A stretch of 57,447 nucleotides of DNA, from positions 1 through 57,447 of the forward strand of contig CASFJU010000005.1 of assembly GCA_949295115.1 (NCBI GenBank). Direction: 5' to 3'. The DNA comes from an uncultured Phascolarctobacterium sp. (GTDB lineage: Bacteria; Bacillota; Negativicutes; Acidaminococcales; Acidaminococcaceae). The first letter of the stretch is position 1. Every line of letters begins with the position of its first letter. Below the pieces are notes generated by a model. It was not told the origin of the DNA. It ran no database searches and was given only the letters and a program-made list of their open reading frames with translations. Shown one piece after another: positions 25,375-33,586 of this stretch. The translations under genes and the position numbers were made by a program.

Positions 25375-27953
25375 TGGCTAACTATACGCCGATGGTGCAG
25401 CAGTATCTGGAGGTTAAACGCCAGCATCAGGACGAACTGCTGTTTTTCCGCTTGGGCGATTTTTACGAAATGTTTTTTGACGATGCCTTAACGGCGTCGC
25501 GCGAACTGAATATTACGCTTACCGGGCGTGCAGGCGGGCTGGAGGAGCGCATACCGATGTGCGGCGTGCCTTACCACAGCGTGGACGGCTACATTGCCAA
25601 GCTCATCAAAAAAGGCTACCGCATTGCCATCTGCGAGCAGGTTGAAGACCCGAAGCTTGCCAAAGGCATTGTGGAACGCAAGGTTATTAAAATCATCACG
25701 CCGGGTACGGCTCTAAATGAGCAGCTTTTGGACGATAAGCACAACCGCTTTTTAGCATTTTTGCAGCAGGACGGCGAGCGTTTATGCCTTGTGGCGGCGG
25801 ATATTTCTACCGGCGAATGCCAGTGGTTTACCGGCGAGGGCGCGGAAATGCTGGGCAGCGTGCAGGAGCAGCTGTTCAGAATCCAACCGGCGGAAGTTGT
25901 GGTGTACAGCGGCATTGCGGACTGGGAGAAGCTGGAAGCGTGGCTGAAAGCGAAGCTGCCGGATTGTGCAGTATCGTACTATCAGGAAGAAAATGAGAAC
26001 GCCGCTTATTTTGAACAGCACTTTGCAGGCAATGAATACGCCGATGATGCTTTGGTACACAGCGCGGCGGAACACATGCTGCGTTACCTGCACAGCACGG
26101 TAAAAGCCGATTTAACGCATATCAACCGTTTAACGCGCATTGCTACGGAAAAGTTTATGAACCTTGACGCGACGGCGATACGCAACCTTGAACTGGTTAA
26201 AAACATGCGTGACGGCGGCAAGCGTGGCACGCTTTTAGACGTTTTGGATTTTACAGTTACCAGCATGGGCGCACGCAAATTGCGCAGCTGGATTGAGTGC
26301 CCGCTGCTTGATTTGGGGCAGATTAATGCCCGTCAGGAGGCTGTAGCGGAGCTTTTGGCAAATTTGCAGCTGCGTACCGGCCTGACGGAAGAAATGAAAA
26401 AGGTTTTTGACCTTGAACGCATTATCTCCCGCATCGAAGTGGGCAGCGCCAACGCGCGTGATTTGGTCGCTCTGCGCAGTTCGCTGGCAGTTTTGCCGGG
26501 TATTAAGGAACTGCTGAACAGCGCAAACAGCAAGTTGCTGAACCATTGGGCACATAACCTGCATCTGCATCAGGAAATTTACGATACTTTGGCAGCGGCG
26601 ATTGTCGATGAGCCGCCGTTTTCAGTCCGCGAGGGCGGCATGATACGCACCGGCTACGATTTGGAACTGGACGAGCTGCACAGCATTGCCAAGGACAACA
26701 AAACGTGGATGCAGAATTTTGAGCAGAAAATTAAAGAAGAAAGCGGCATTAAAACCTTAAAGGTTGGCTACAATAAGGTTTTCGGCTATTACATCGAGGT
26801 CAGCAAGGGACAGTCGGCTTCCGTGCCGGATTATTTTGTGCGCAAGCAGACCCTTGTCAACGCCGAGCGTTACATTGTGCCGGAGCTGAAAGAATTTGAG
26901 AACAAAATTTTAAGCGCCAAAGAAAAAATTGAGCAGCTTGAGTATTATATTTTTAATAATCTGCGCGAGCAGATACGCGCGAAGATACCGGAAATACAGG
27001 AAACGGCGCGCGGGCTGGCAAATATCGACGTACTTGCTTCGCTGGCAGAGGCAGCGTTTAAGTACAATTATGTAAGGCCGGAACTGAACAACCGCAGCGA
27101 AATCCGCATCCTTGATGGACGCCATCCGGTTGTGGAGCGTTTGCTTGAGCGCGATATTTTTGTGCCGAACGATACCAATTTAAATAGCACTGATGAACGC
27201 ATGATTATCATCACCGGGCCGAACATGGCAGGCAAATCCACTTATATGCGGCAGGTTGCACTCTTAACGCTGATGACGCAGATGGGCAGCTTTATCCCTG
27301 CGCGGCAGGCCAGCATTTGCCCGGTGGATAAGATTTTTACCCGCGTCGGCGCAAGCGATGATTTGGCGACGGGCCAAAGCACGTTTATGGTAGAGATGAA
27401 CGAGGTGGCGCAGATTTTGAAATACGCCACCAAAAACAGCCTGATTATTTTGGATGAAGTTGGCCGCGGCACCAGCACCTTTGACGGTATGAGCATTGCG
27501 CGCGCGGTGATGGAATACATCCACGAAAGGATTAAGGCTAAAACACTGTTTGCCACGCATTACCACCAGCTGATTGAGCTGGAAAACACGATGGAGGGCG
27601 TAAAAAATTACAGCGTCGCCGTTAAAGAACGTGGCAACGACATTGTATTTTTGCGCCGTATTGTGCGCGGCGGCAGCGATAAAAGCTACGGCGTGCATGT
27701 GGCAAGGCTGGCGGGGCTTCCTAAGAAGGTTCTGGAGCGCGCCAACGAGTTTTTGCAGGAGTACGACAGCGGCGAACAGCAGCAGGCAAAAGCGGCGCCG
27801 CAGGCGGATAGCGGCATGATGGGTTCGCTGTTCGGCAGTGCCTTGCAGCAGCGGCTTGCCAATATGGACGTAATGAGCATGACGCCGATTGAGGCGATGA
27901 ACACTTTATACAAATTGCAGGAGGAGGCTAAGCGCGAGGGAGGTGCATTATGA
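25374..27953 (+). CDS. mutS: DNA mismatch repair protein MutS
   Basis: The 859-aa mismatch sensor has the mismatch-reading Phe-x-Glu motif (Phe30, Glu32 in GDFYEMFF). The connector, lever and clamp domains follow, then an ABC-type ATPase with Walker A GPNMAGKST at 615-623 and IILDEVGRGTSTFDG. The C-terminal helix-turn-helix dimer region (MTPIEAMNTLYKLQEEAK) is kept. The start overlaps the miaB stop (TAATG) and the stop overlaps mutL (ATGA). An AAAGGA SD is about 11 nt upstream of the ATG. Confidence 0.98.
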   Translation: MANYTPMVQQYLEVKRQHQDELLFFRLGDFYEMFFDDALTASRELNITLTGRAGGLEERIPMCGVPYHSVDGYIAKLIKKGYRIAICEQVEDPKLAKGIVERKVIKIITPGTALNEQLLDDKHNRFLAFLQQDGERLCLVAADISTGECQWFTGEGAEMLGSVQEQLFRIQPAEVVVYSGIADWEKLEAWLKAKLPDCAVSYYQEENENAAYFEQHFAGNEYADDALVHSAAEHMLRYLHSTVKADLTHINRLTRIATEKFMNLDATAIRNLELVKNMRDGGKRGTLLDVLDFTVTSMGARKLRSWIECPLLDLGQINARQEAVAELLANLQLRTGLTEEMKKVFDLERIISRIEVGSANARDLVALRSSLAVLPGIKELLNSANSKLLNHWAHNLHLHQEIYDTLAAAIVDEPPFSVREGGMIRTGYDLELDELHSIAKDNKTWMQNFEQKIKEESGIKTLKVGYNKVFGYYIEVSKGQSASVPDYFVRKQTLVNAERYIVPELKEFENKILSAKEKIEQLEYYIFNNLREQIRAKIPEIQETARGLANIDVLASLAEAAFKYNYVRPELNNRSEIRILDGRHPVVERLLERDIFVPNDTNLNSTDERMIIITGPNMAGKSTYMRQVALLTLMTQMGSFIPARQASICPVDKIFTRVGASDDLATGQSTFMVEMNEVAQILKYATKNSLIILDEVGRGTSTFDGMSIARAVMEYIHERIKAKTLFATHYHQLIELENTMEGVKNYSVAVKERGNDIVFLRRIVRGGSDKSYGVHVARLAGLPKKVLERANEFLQEYDSGEQQQAKAAPQADSGMMGSLFGSALQQRLANMDVMSMTPIEAMNTLYKLQEEAKREGGAL

Positions 27954-29860
27954 CGGCCGAGGTTAAGCTTTTAGACCAGAACACGGCTAACCAGATTGCA
28001 GCCGGTGAAGTGGTGGAAAAACCTGCTTCCGTAGTGAAGGAGCTGGTGGAAAACGCCCTTGACGCCGGTGCCGACAAAATAGAAGTAACGATTTTTGAAG
28101 GCGGAACGCAGTATATCCGCGTGGCAGATAACGGCAGCGGCATGACGGAAGCAAATGCAAAACTTGCGGTGCTGCGCCATGCTACCAGCAAAATCCGCGC
28201 GGCGGAGGATTTGATGAGCCTGCACACGCTGGGCTTCCGCGGCGAAGCTTTGCCGAGCATTGCGTCCGTCAGCAATTTTAAGCTGTTAACGCGCCCGGCG
28301 GATGAAGAATTTGCAACCAGCATCCGCATCGACGGCGGCGAAGACATGCACTGCGAGCAAAGCGGCGGACAGGCTGGCACGACTGTTATTGTTGAAAACC
28401 TGTTTTTTAACGTACCGGCGCGCCGCAAATTTTTGCGTACCAACGTGACCGAAGGGCGTTACATCAACGAACTGTTGACGCGCCTTGCTTTGTCGCGCCC
28501 GGAAGTGCGCTTTAAACTTGTCAGCAACGACAAGGAAGTTTTAAGCACGCCCGGCAACGCCAGCCTGTTTGATACGATAACGGCTCTGTATGGCAAAAAA
28601 GTCAGCGACGAGCTTTTAAAGGTAGAGTTTTGCGGCGAGGACATCAAAATCAGCGGCTACATCGGCAAACCGACGCTGCTGAAAGGTACGCGCCAGTGGC
28701 AGACCTTTATGGTCAACGGGCGCATTATCAATAACCGCATGATGAGCAAGGCTATCGACCACGCCTACCAGTCGCAGATACCGAAAAGCGGCTTTCCGTT
28801 TGCCGTGCTGCTGGTTGAGGTAGATACGCACAGCATCGACGTAAACGTGCATCCGCAAAAAAGCGAGATTAAATTCAGCGACGACAGCGTGGTTTACAAA
28901 GCGTTGTACAAGGCGCTGACTGACGCATTGACACGCCCGATGAGTGCCAGACCGCAGCAGGAGCTTGAACTTTTGCCGGACAGCGAGCTGGCGGTGTTTA
29001 AACCTGTGGGGCAGGGCATTATTACGGACGATATGCCCGCACAGCCTGCGCCGCAGCCCAAACCGCAGCCGCAGGCAAAACCCGCTTACGCGGATATTTT
29101 TAAACCGGCAGACACGCCGAAACCGGTTTACGATAAACCGGTGCAGCCAAGCGTTTGGAAAGAACCGGAATACACCTACACGCCGCCCAAAACGGAACCC
29201 GTTTATACCATCAACGAGGTGCGGGAGGAGTTTAAAAAGCAGGACGCCGTGACGGACAACGTCATCGGCTTTACGGATACCGACAACGAAACGAGCACCA
29301 TCTGGCCCATCGGACAGGTGGATAAGACTTTTATCATCGCGCAGAGCGAGGATACATTGTATTTGATTGACCAGCACGCAGCGCATGAGCGCATTTTGTA
29401 CGATAAGTTTGTGAATGCGCACAACAACATACCGGCGCAGACCATGCTGATGCCGCTGTACCTTGACGTGACGGCGCACGATGTAGAACTGATTGAACAG
29501 CACCGCGATGACTTTTTGCGCCTTGGCGTTGATGTTGAACCTGCGGGCGAGGATGTGCTGCGCGTCAGCAGTTTGCCAACTGATATTAAGGCAGACGGCG
29601 CGGAGGACTTTATCCGCGAGATTACCAAAATGCTGAGCGAGATGAAAAACATCAGCCCCAGCGATTTGCGCCAGAACATGCTGCACATGATGGCGTGCAA
29701 GGCGGCTATTAAGGCAGGCGAGGTGCTGAACATGCGCCAGATGCGTCAGTTGATTATTGAGCTGTGCAACACGGAGCATCCTTTTACCTGCCCGCACGGA
29801 CGCCCGTGCATGATTGAAATGAGCTCGGCAGAGCTTTATAAAATGTTTAAACGCACATGA
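27950..29860 (+). CDS. mutL: DNA mismatch repair protein MutL
   Basis: This is the mismatch-repair matchmaker and endonuclease. The N-terminal GHKL ATPase shows ELVENALDAGAD, VADNGSGM and GFRGEALPSI. A Pro/Lys-rich linker (about 345-435) precedes the C-terminal nuclease domain. The metal motif reads DQHAAHERILYDK, where the consensus DQHAx2Ex4E has Asp instead of the last Glu. CPHGRP near the end is the second endonuclease motif. There is no MutH, so strand nicking by MutL is expected. SD GGGAGGTG lies before the ATG. Confidence 0.97.
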   Translation: MTAEVKLLDQNTANQIAAGEVVEKPASVVKELVENALDAGADKIEVTIFEGGTQYIRVADNGSGMTEANAKLAVLRHATSKIRAAEDLMSLHTLGFRGEALPSIASVSNFKLLTRPADEEFATSIRIDGGEDMHCEQSGGQAGTTVIVENLFFNVPARRKFLRTNVTEGRYINELLTRLALSRPEVRFKLVSNDKEVLSTPGNASLFDTITALYGKKVSDELLKVEFCGEDIKISGYIGKPTLLKGTRQWQTFMVNGRIINNRMMSKAIDHAYQSQIPKSGFPFAVLLVEVDTHSIDVNVHPQKSEIKFSDDSVVYKALYKALTDALTRPMSARPQQELELLPDSELAVFKPVGQGIITDDMPAQPAPQPKPQPQAKPAYADIFKPADTPKPVYDKPVQPSVWKEPEYTYTPPKTEPVYTINEVREEFKKQDAVTDNVIGFTDTDNETSTIWPIGQVDKTFIIAQSEDTLYLIDQHAAHERILYDKFVNAHNNIPAQTMLMPLYLDVTAHDVELIEQHRDDFLRLGVDVEPAGEDVLRVSSLPTDIKADGAEDFIREITKMLSEMKNISPSDLRQNMLHMMACKAAIKAGEVLNMRQMRQLIIELCNTEHPFTCPHGRPCMIEMSSAELYKMFKRT

Positions 29861-30636
29861 GCGGCTTGAAGTTTGCAGTAACAGCCGGGCGCAACAGCGG
29901 ATTGCAGTGGCAGGCGCGCGCCTGGGCACAGGGATTTGGCGTGCCTTATTTGCGGCGCGGGCACAGCGGCAGCCTTGATGAATTATATGAAAAGTACGGG
30001 CTGGACGCGCTTTTGGTGGCGACTAAATTAGGCCCGCATGTTTTTACGCAGGAAGGGCGCTTTTTCTTTCACCCCAGCATGGCGGATTTGCGCTTGAAGC
30101 ATATCGCCGCCGGTGAAAGCGACCATTTAATAGAAGCGCTGGCTTTGAAGCCCGGCGCAAAAGTTTTGGACTGCACTTTGGGGCTTGCCAGCGATGCGCT
30201 TGTGGCAAGTTATGCGGTCGGCGCTGCCGGCAAAGTGGTCGGCGTGGAAGCATCGCCGCTATTGGCATTTACCGTGGCGCGCGGTTTGCAGCAGTATGCA
30301 ACCGGCAAAGCGGATGTTGACGCTGCCATGCGCAGAATAAAAGTCATTCACGCTAAAGCGGAGGATTATTTGAAAATCCTGCCGCCGGACAGCTTTGACG
30401 CAGTTTATTTTGACCCGATGTTCCGCTTCGGCGTAAAAACATCGGCCAATATGAAGCCATTGCGGCCGATTGCCTACGAAAAAGAAGTATCGGCAGAGGT
30501 GCTGGAGCTGGCGCTTAAAATCGCGCCGCGCGTAGTGATAAAAGAACGCGGCGAGGACTTTTTGCGCAGCCTTGGCTGTACGGAGCTTCAGGGCGGCAGG
30601 TACAGCCGCGTAAAATACGGAATTATCAGGAGATAG
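29857..30636 (+). CDS. RsmJ-like class I SAM-dependent methyltransferase
   Basis: The 259-aa product has an SAM-binding glycine region, VLDCTLGLASDALVASYAVG, followed by VVGVEASPLLAF (the motif II acidic residue). The catalytic-type motif is VYFDPMFRF. The layout and the DPMF motif match the YhiQ/RsmJ family; E. coli RsmJ methylates G1516 of 16S rRNA. The N-terminal extension (FAVTAGRNSGLQWQARAWAQ) is shared with Bacillota homologues. The start overlaps mutL by 4 nt (ATGA). The target here is unproven. Confidence 0.82.
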   Translation: MSGLKFAVTAGRNSGLQWQARAWAQGFGVPYLRRGHSGSLDELYEKYGLDALLVATKLGPHVFTQEGRFFFHPSMADLRLKHIAAGESDHLIEALALKPGAKVLDCTLGLASDALVASYAVGAAGKVVGVEASPLLAFTVARGLQQYATGKADVDAAMRRIKVIHAKAEDYLKILPPDSFDAVYFDPMFRFGVKTSANMKPLRPIAYEKEVSAEVLELALKIAPRVVIKERGEDFLRSLGCTELQGGRYSRVKYGIIRR

Positions 30637-30638
30637 TT

Positions 30639-31562
30639 ATGAAGAAAAAATTAGCCGTTATCTTAGGCCCTACAGCCACCGGCAAAAGCCATTGCGGCAT
30701 TGCCCTGGCTCAGGCGCTGGACGGCGAAATTATATCGGGCGACTCAATGCTGGTGTACCGCGGTATGGACATCGGCACGGCCAAGCCCACGGCGGAAGAA
30801 CTGGCAGCGGTGCCGCACCATATGGTGGATATTCTGCCACCGGATGCCGGTTTTAACGTGGTGGATTTTAAGGAGCAGGCCGAACGGCTGATTGATGATA
30901 TTACGGCGCGCGGCAAACTGCCCATAATTGTAGGCGGAACGGGCTTATACATTAAGGCACTGCTGGAAAACTACCATTTTAACGCTGCGGGCGAGAATGC
31001 GGAGCTGCGCCGCGAATTAGAAACGCTGCTGGCGGAACAGGGCAAGGAAGTTTTATTTGCCCGCCTGCAGAAAGCAGCGCCGCACGAGGCGGAACGCATC
31101 GACATCAATAACACGCGCCGTGTAATCCGTGCCATTGAAGCGGCGGAAAGCGGTGATAACCTTTCACATACCAACGACGGTGAGCTTGCTTATGACGCTG
31201 TGGTTTTCGGCCTGCGCATGGAACGCAGTGTGTTGTATGGCCGCATTAACCGCCGCGTGGATATCATGCTGGAGCAGGGGCTGCTGGAGGAAACAAAGAA
31301 GCTGCTGGACTCGGGTGTGCCTGCATCGGCGCAGTCCATGCAGGCTATCGGCTACCGCCAGACGGTGATGTATTTAACAGGGCAGCTTGATTATGCAACT
31401 GCCGTTGATAAATTAAAGCAGGCGACACGCAACTTCGCCAAGCGGCAGTTTACGTGGTACAAAAAAATGCCGTATGTGCAGTGGTTTGACCTGCCTGCCC
31501 AGCCGGATTACGAACAGGTAACGGCAGAAATGATTTCTGTGATAAAAAAGAAATGGAAATAA
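30639..31562 (+). CDS. miaA: tRNA dimethylallyltransferase MiaA
   Basis: It transfers a dimethylallyl group to A37 of tRNAs reading UNN codons, the first step completed by MiaB. The P-loop-like GPTATGKS is at 10-17. ISGDSMLVYRGMDIGTAKP binds the substrate, and the late RQFTWYKKMPYVQWF is the conserved tail. The 307-aa length is normal. SD AGGAGA precedes the ATG. In many Bacillota hfq follows miaA; here a structured RNA follows instead. Confidence 0.97.
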   Translation: MKKKLAVILGPTATGKSHCGIALAQALDGEIISGDSMLVYRGMDIGTAKPTAEELAAVPHHMVDILPPDAGFNVVDFKEQAERLIDDITARGKLPIIVGGTGLYIKALLENYHFNAAGENAELRRELETLLAEQGKEVLFARLQKAAPHEAERIDINNTRRVIRAIEAAESGDNLSHTNDGELAYDAVVFGLRMERSVLYGRINRRVDIMLEQGLLEETKKLLDSGVPASAQSMQAIGYRQTVMYLTGQLDYATAVDKLKQATRNFAKRQFTWYKKMPYVQWFDLPAQPDYEQVTAEMISVIKKKWK

Positions 31563-31572
31563 GGGTATTATA

Positions 31573-31727
31573 AAAGCCAAAGGATTGTGCTATGAAACAG
31601 TAGACAAAAACTGTGGCGGCTGAATTTAAGGATTAATCTTCGGGAGTCCGGCCGCGAAGCCCGGACGGAATCGGAGGAGCCACAGCATTTTTGCGCTGTT
31701 GAAATAGTGCAACCTTTGGCTTTTTTT
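31573..31727 (+). ncRNA. Unidentified structured RNA with its own terminator
   Basis: A long-range helix pairs AAAGCCAAAGG (31573-31583) with CCTTTGGCTTT (31713-31723). A bulged A follows, and then TTGTGCTAT (31585-31593) pairs with ATAGTGCAA (31704-31712), before TTTTTTT. Inside, CTGTGGC (31611-31617) pairs with GCCACAG (31678-31684), and GTCCGG pairs with CCGGAC at the apex (about 31647-31667). A small CAGC...GCTG hairpin lies on the 3' side (31684-31699). The closed rod with internal bubbles and intrinsic terminator indicates an independent RNA of about 150 nt. A -10-like TATTAT is at 31566-31571. No family is recognised. Confidence 0.7.
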
Positions 31728-31911
31728 ATTTTATTGTGTTTTAAGTTTGGCATAATCGGATAAAATCAAAATTAAACGCCACTTTGTTTTATCCGCCCAA
31801 GCGGGAGGGCGCTTTATTTTTATATGTACATTTAAGCGCGGGTGTGATAAGATATCAGTTGTAAATTTATATCTTTTTACTATGGTTTGAGAATTTTGAG
31901 GAGTGAAAGAC

Positions 31912-32850
31912 ATGCAGTGGACGGAAGTAAGCCTGCAGACGACGCATGAGCAGGCTGACACGATAGCCGATATTTTATACAGTGCCGGTGCGCAGGGCGT
32001 GGCGATGGAAGACCCGCTTTTAATTAACCAGCTGCGCAACAGCGACACATGGGAACTGTGCGATATACCCGAGCAGCAGAACACAGAGGTTGTTACCGTT
32101 ACGGCGTATTACCCGGACGACGATAAATTGCAGGAGCGTCTGGCGTTTATTGAACGCGAAGTAAAAGCCGTTGAAGAACGCATCGGTGAAAAATGCGTGT
32201 TCCGCAACCCGCTGTTCCGCACGCTGTGCGAGCAGGATTGGGCTAACGAGTGGAAACAGTATTTCCACGTTACGCACATCGGCAAGCGCCTTGTGATTAA
32301 GCCTTCGTGGGAAAAATACGATGCCAAGCCAGAAGATTTGGTGATTGAAATTGACCCGGGCATGGCTTTTGGCACGGGCACGCACCACACCACCAGTATG
32401 TGCATGGAAACGCTGGAAGACATCATCACGCCTGATGCGGAGGTGTTTGACGTTGGCTGCGGCAGCGGCATTTTGGCGATTGCGGCGGCAAAGCTGGGCG
32501 CTAAAAACATCGTCGCTGTGGATATTGACGCCAACGCGGTGCGCATTGCCAAAGAAAACATTGCAAATAACGGGCTGAGCGATGCGATTACCGTTAAAGA
32601 GGGCGATTTGCTGCACGGCACGGATGGCAAGGCGGACGTAATTATCGCCAATATCATTGCCGATATCATTATCATGCTGCTGCCGGATGTTGCCAAAAAA
32701 CTTAAAGCTACGGGCAGATTTTTAGCCAGCGGCATTATCGAGGAACGTGAGGACGATATCCGCAAGGCGGCTGCCGCAAACGGCATTAAGGTTTTAAGTG
32801 TTAAGCACAAAGGCGGCTGGGTTGCCATGCTGATGGCACTGGAGGACTGA
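31912..32850 (+). CDS. prmA: Ribosomal protein L11 methyltransferase
   Basis: It trimethylates ribosomal protein L11. The N-terminal L11-recognition domain (WTEVSLQTTHEQADTIADIL) is joined to a class I methyltransferase domain with DVGCGSGILAIAAAKLG and ANIIADIIIMLLP. The length is 312 aa from the ATG at 31912, which lies 8 nt after GAGGAG; an in-frame GTG at 31903 overlaps the SD. The 3' end overlaps rsmE by one base. The 62 bp ahead of the gene are AT-rich and probably contain its promoter. Confidence 0.96.
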   Translation: MQWTEVSLQTTHEQADTIADILYSAGAQGVAMEDPLLINQLRNSDTWELCDIPEQQNTEVVTVTAYYPDDDKLQERLAFIEREVKAVEERIGEKCVFRNPLFRTLCEQDWANEWKQYFHVTHIGKRLVIKPSWEKYDAKPEDLVIEIDPGMAFGTGTHHTTSMCMETLEDIITPDAEVFDVGCGSGILAIAAAKLGAKNIVAVDIDANAVRIAKENIANNGLSDAITVKEGDLLHGTDGKADVIIANIIADIIIMLLPDVAKKLKATGRFLASGIIEEREDDIRKAAAANGIKVLSVKHKGGWVAMLMALED

Positions 32851-33584
32851 TGCACAGATTTTTTATTCCGCGCCCGTACGCGGACGAGATGGAAATAGAC
32901 GGCATTGACGCGCGCCACATTTACACGGTTTTAAAAATGAAACCGGGCGAAAAGGTGCAGATTGTAAGCGACGACGGCGTTACCGCGCTGGCGCAGATTA
33001 CAGAAACCGCACCGGGGCGCACTGTTGTAAAATGCCTTGAAGTTATTGCCGAAAGCCATGAACCGGCGGTGAAGATTACACTGGCGCAGGGGCTTGTAAA
33101 GGGCGAAAAAATGGATTTTATCATCCAGAAAGCGGTAGAGCTTGGCGTAAGCCACATTGTGCCGCTGGCGATGGAGCACAGCGTGGTGCGTTACGACGGC
33201 GATAAGGCTGCCAAAAAACGCGAGCGCTGGCAGAAGATTGCCGAAAGCGCCGCCAAGCAGAGCAAGCGTGACATTATCCCCGAAGTGGCGGCGGTGACAA
33301 CGATGGACAGGCTGATGTCGGAGTGCGATTGCACAACTAAAATCATTGCCTACGAATGTGAAGATAAACAGGGGTTAAAGCAGGCACTGCGCACCAATCC
33401 GCAGACGGACAGCATTCTGGTTATTATCGGGCCGGAAGGCGGCATCAGCGAGGCGGAGCTTAATACTGCCCGCGCAGGCGGGGCGGTGCCGGTAAGTTTG
33501 GGCAGGCGCATTTTGCGTGCCGAAACCGCCGGGCTGACTGCTTTAAGCGCGATTTTATACGAATTTGACGAACTGGGAGGCTGA
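32850..33584 (+). CDS. rsmE: 16S rRNA (uracil1498-N3)-methyltransferase RsmE
   Basis: This SPOUT-class methyltransferase (244 aa) has an N-terminal PUA-like domain (HRFFIPRPYADEMEIDG) and a C-terminal trefoil knot. The knot shows LVIIGPEGGISEAEL-type residues (VIIGPEGGISEAEL) and SLGRRILRAETAGLTALS, which binds SAM. The prmA-rsmE-mtaB order is common in Bacillota. The start overlaps the prmA stop (TGATG). Confidence 0.96.
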   Translation: MHRFFIPRPYADEMEIDGIDARHIYTVLKMKPGEKVQIVSDDGVTALAQITETAPGRTVVKCLEVIAESHEPAVKITLAQGLVKGEKMDFIIQKAVELGVSHIVPLAMEHSVVRYDGDKAAKKRERWQKIAESAAKQSKRDIIPEVAAVTTMDRLMSECDCTTKIIAYECEDKQGLKQALRTNPQTDSILVIIGPEGGISEAELNTARAGGAVPVSLGRRILRAETAGLTALSAILYEFDELGG

Positions 33585-33586
33585 AT

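Noticed and set aside
28616..29929. A 437-codon open frame on the minus strand
   Set aside because: It lies wholly antisense to mutL and is rich in His, Arg and Phe from mirrored codon bias. It has no SD or family resemblance.
31573..31727. Calling this RNA 6S RNA outright
   Set aside because: The overall rod fits, but sequence landmarks of 6S are much clearer at 36231-36427, which also has the expected length and synteny. It was left unnamed.
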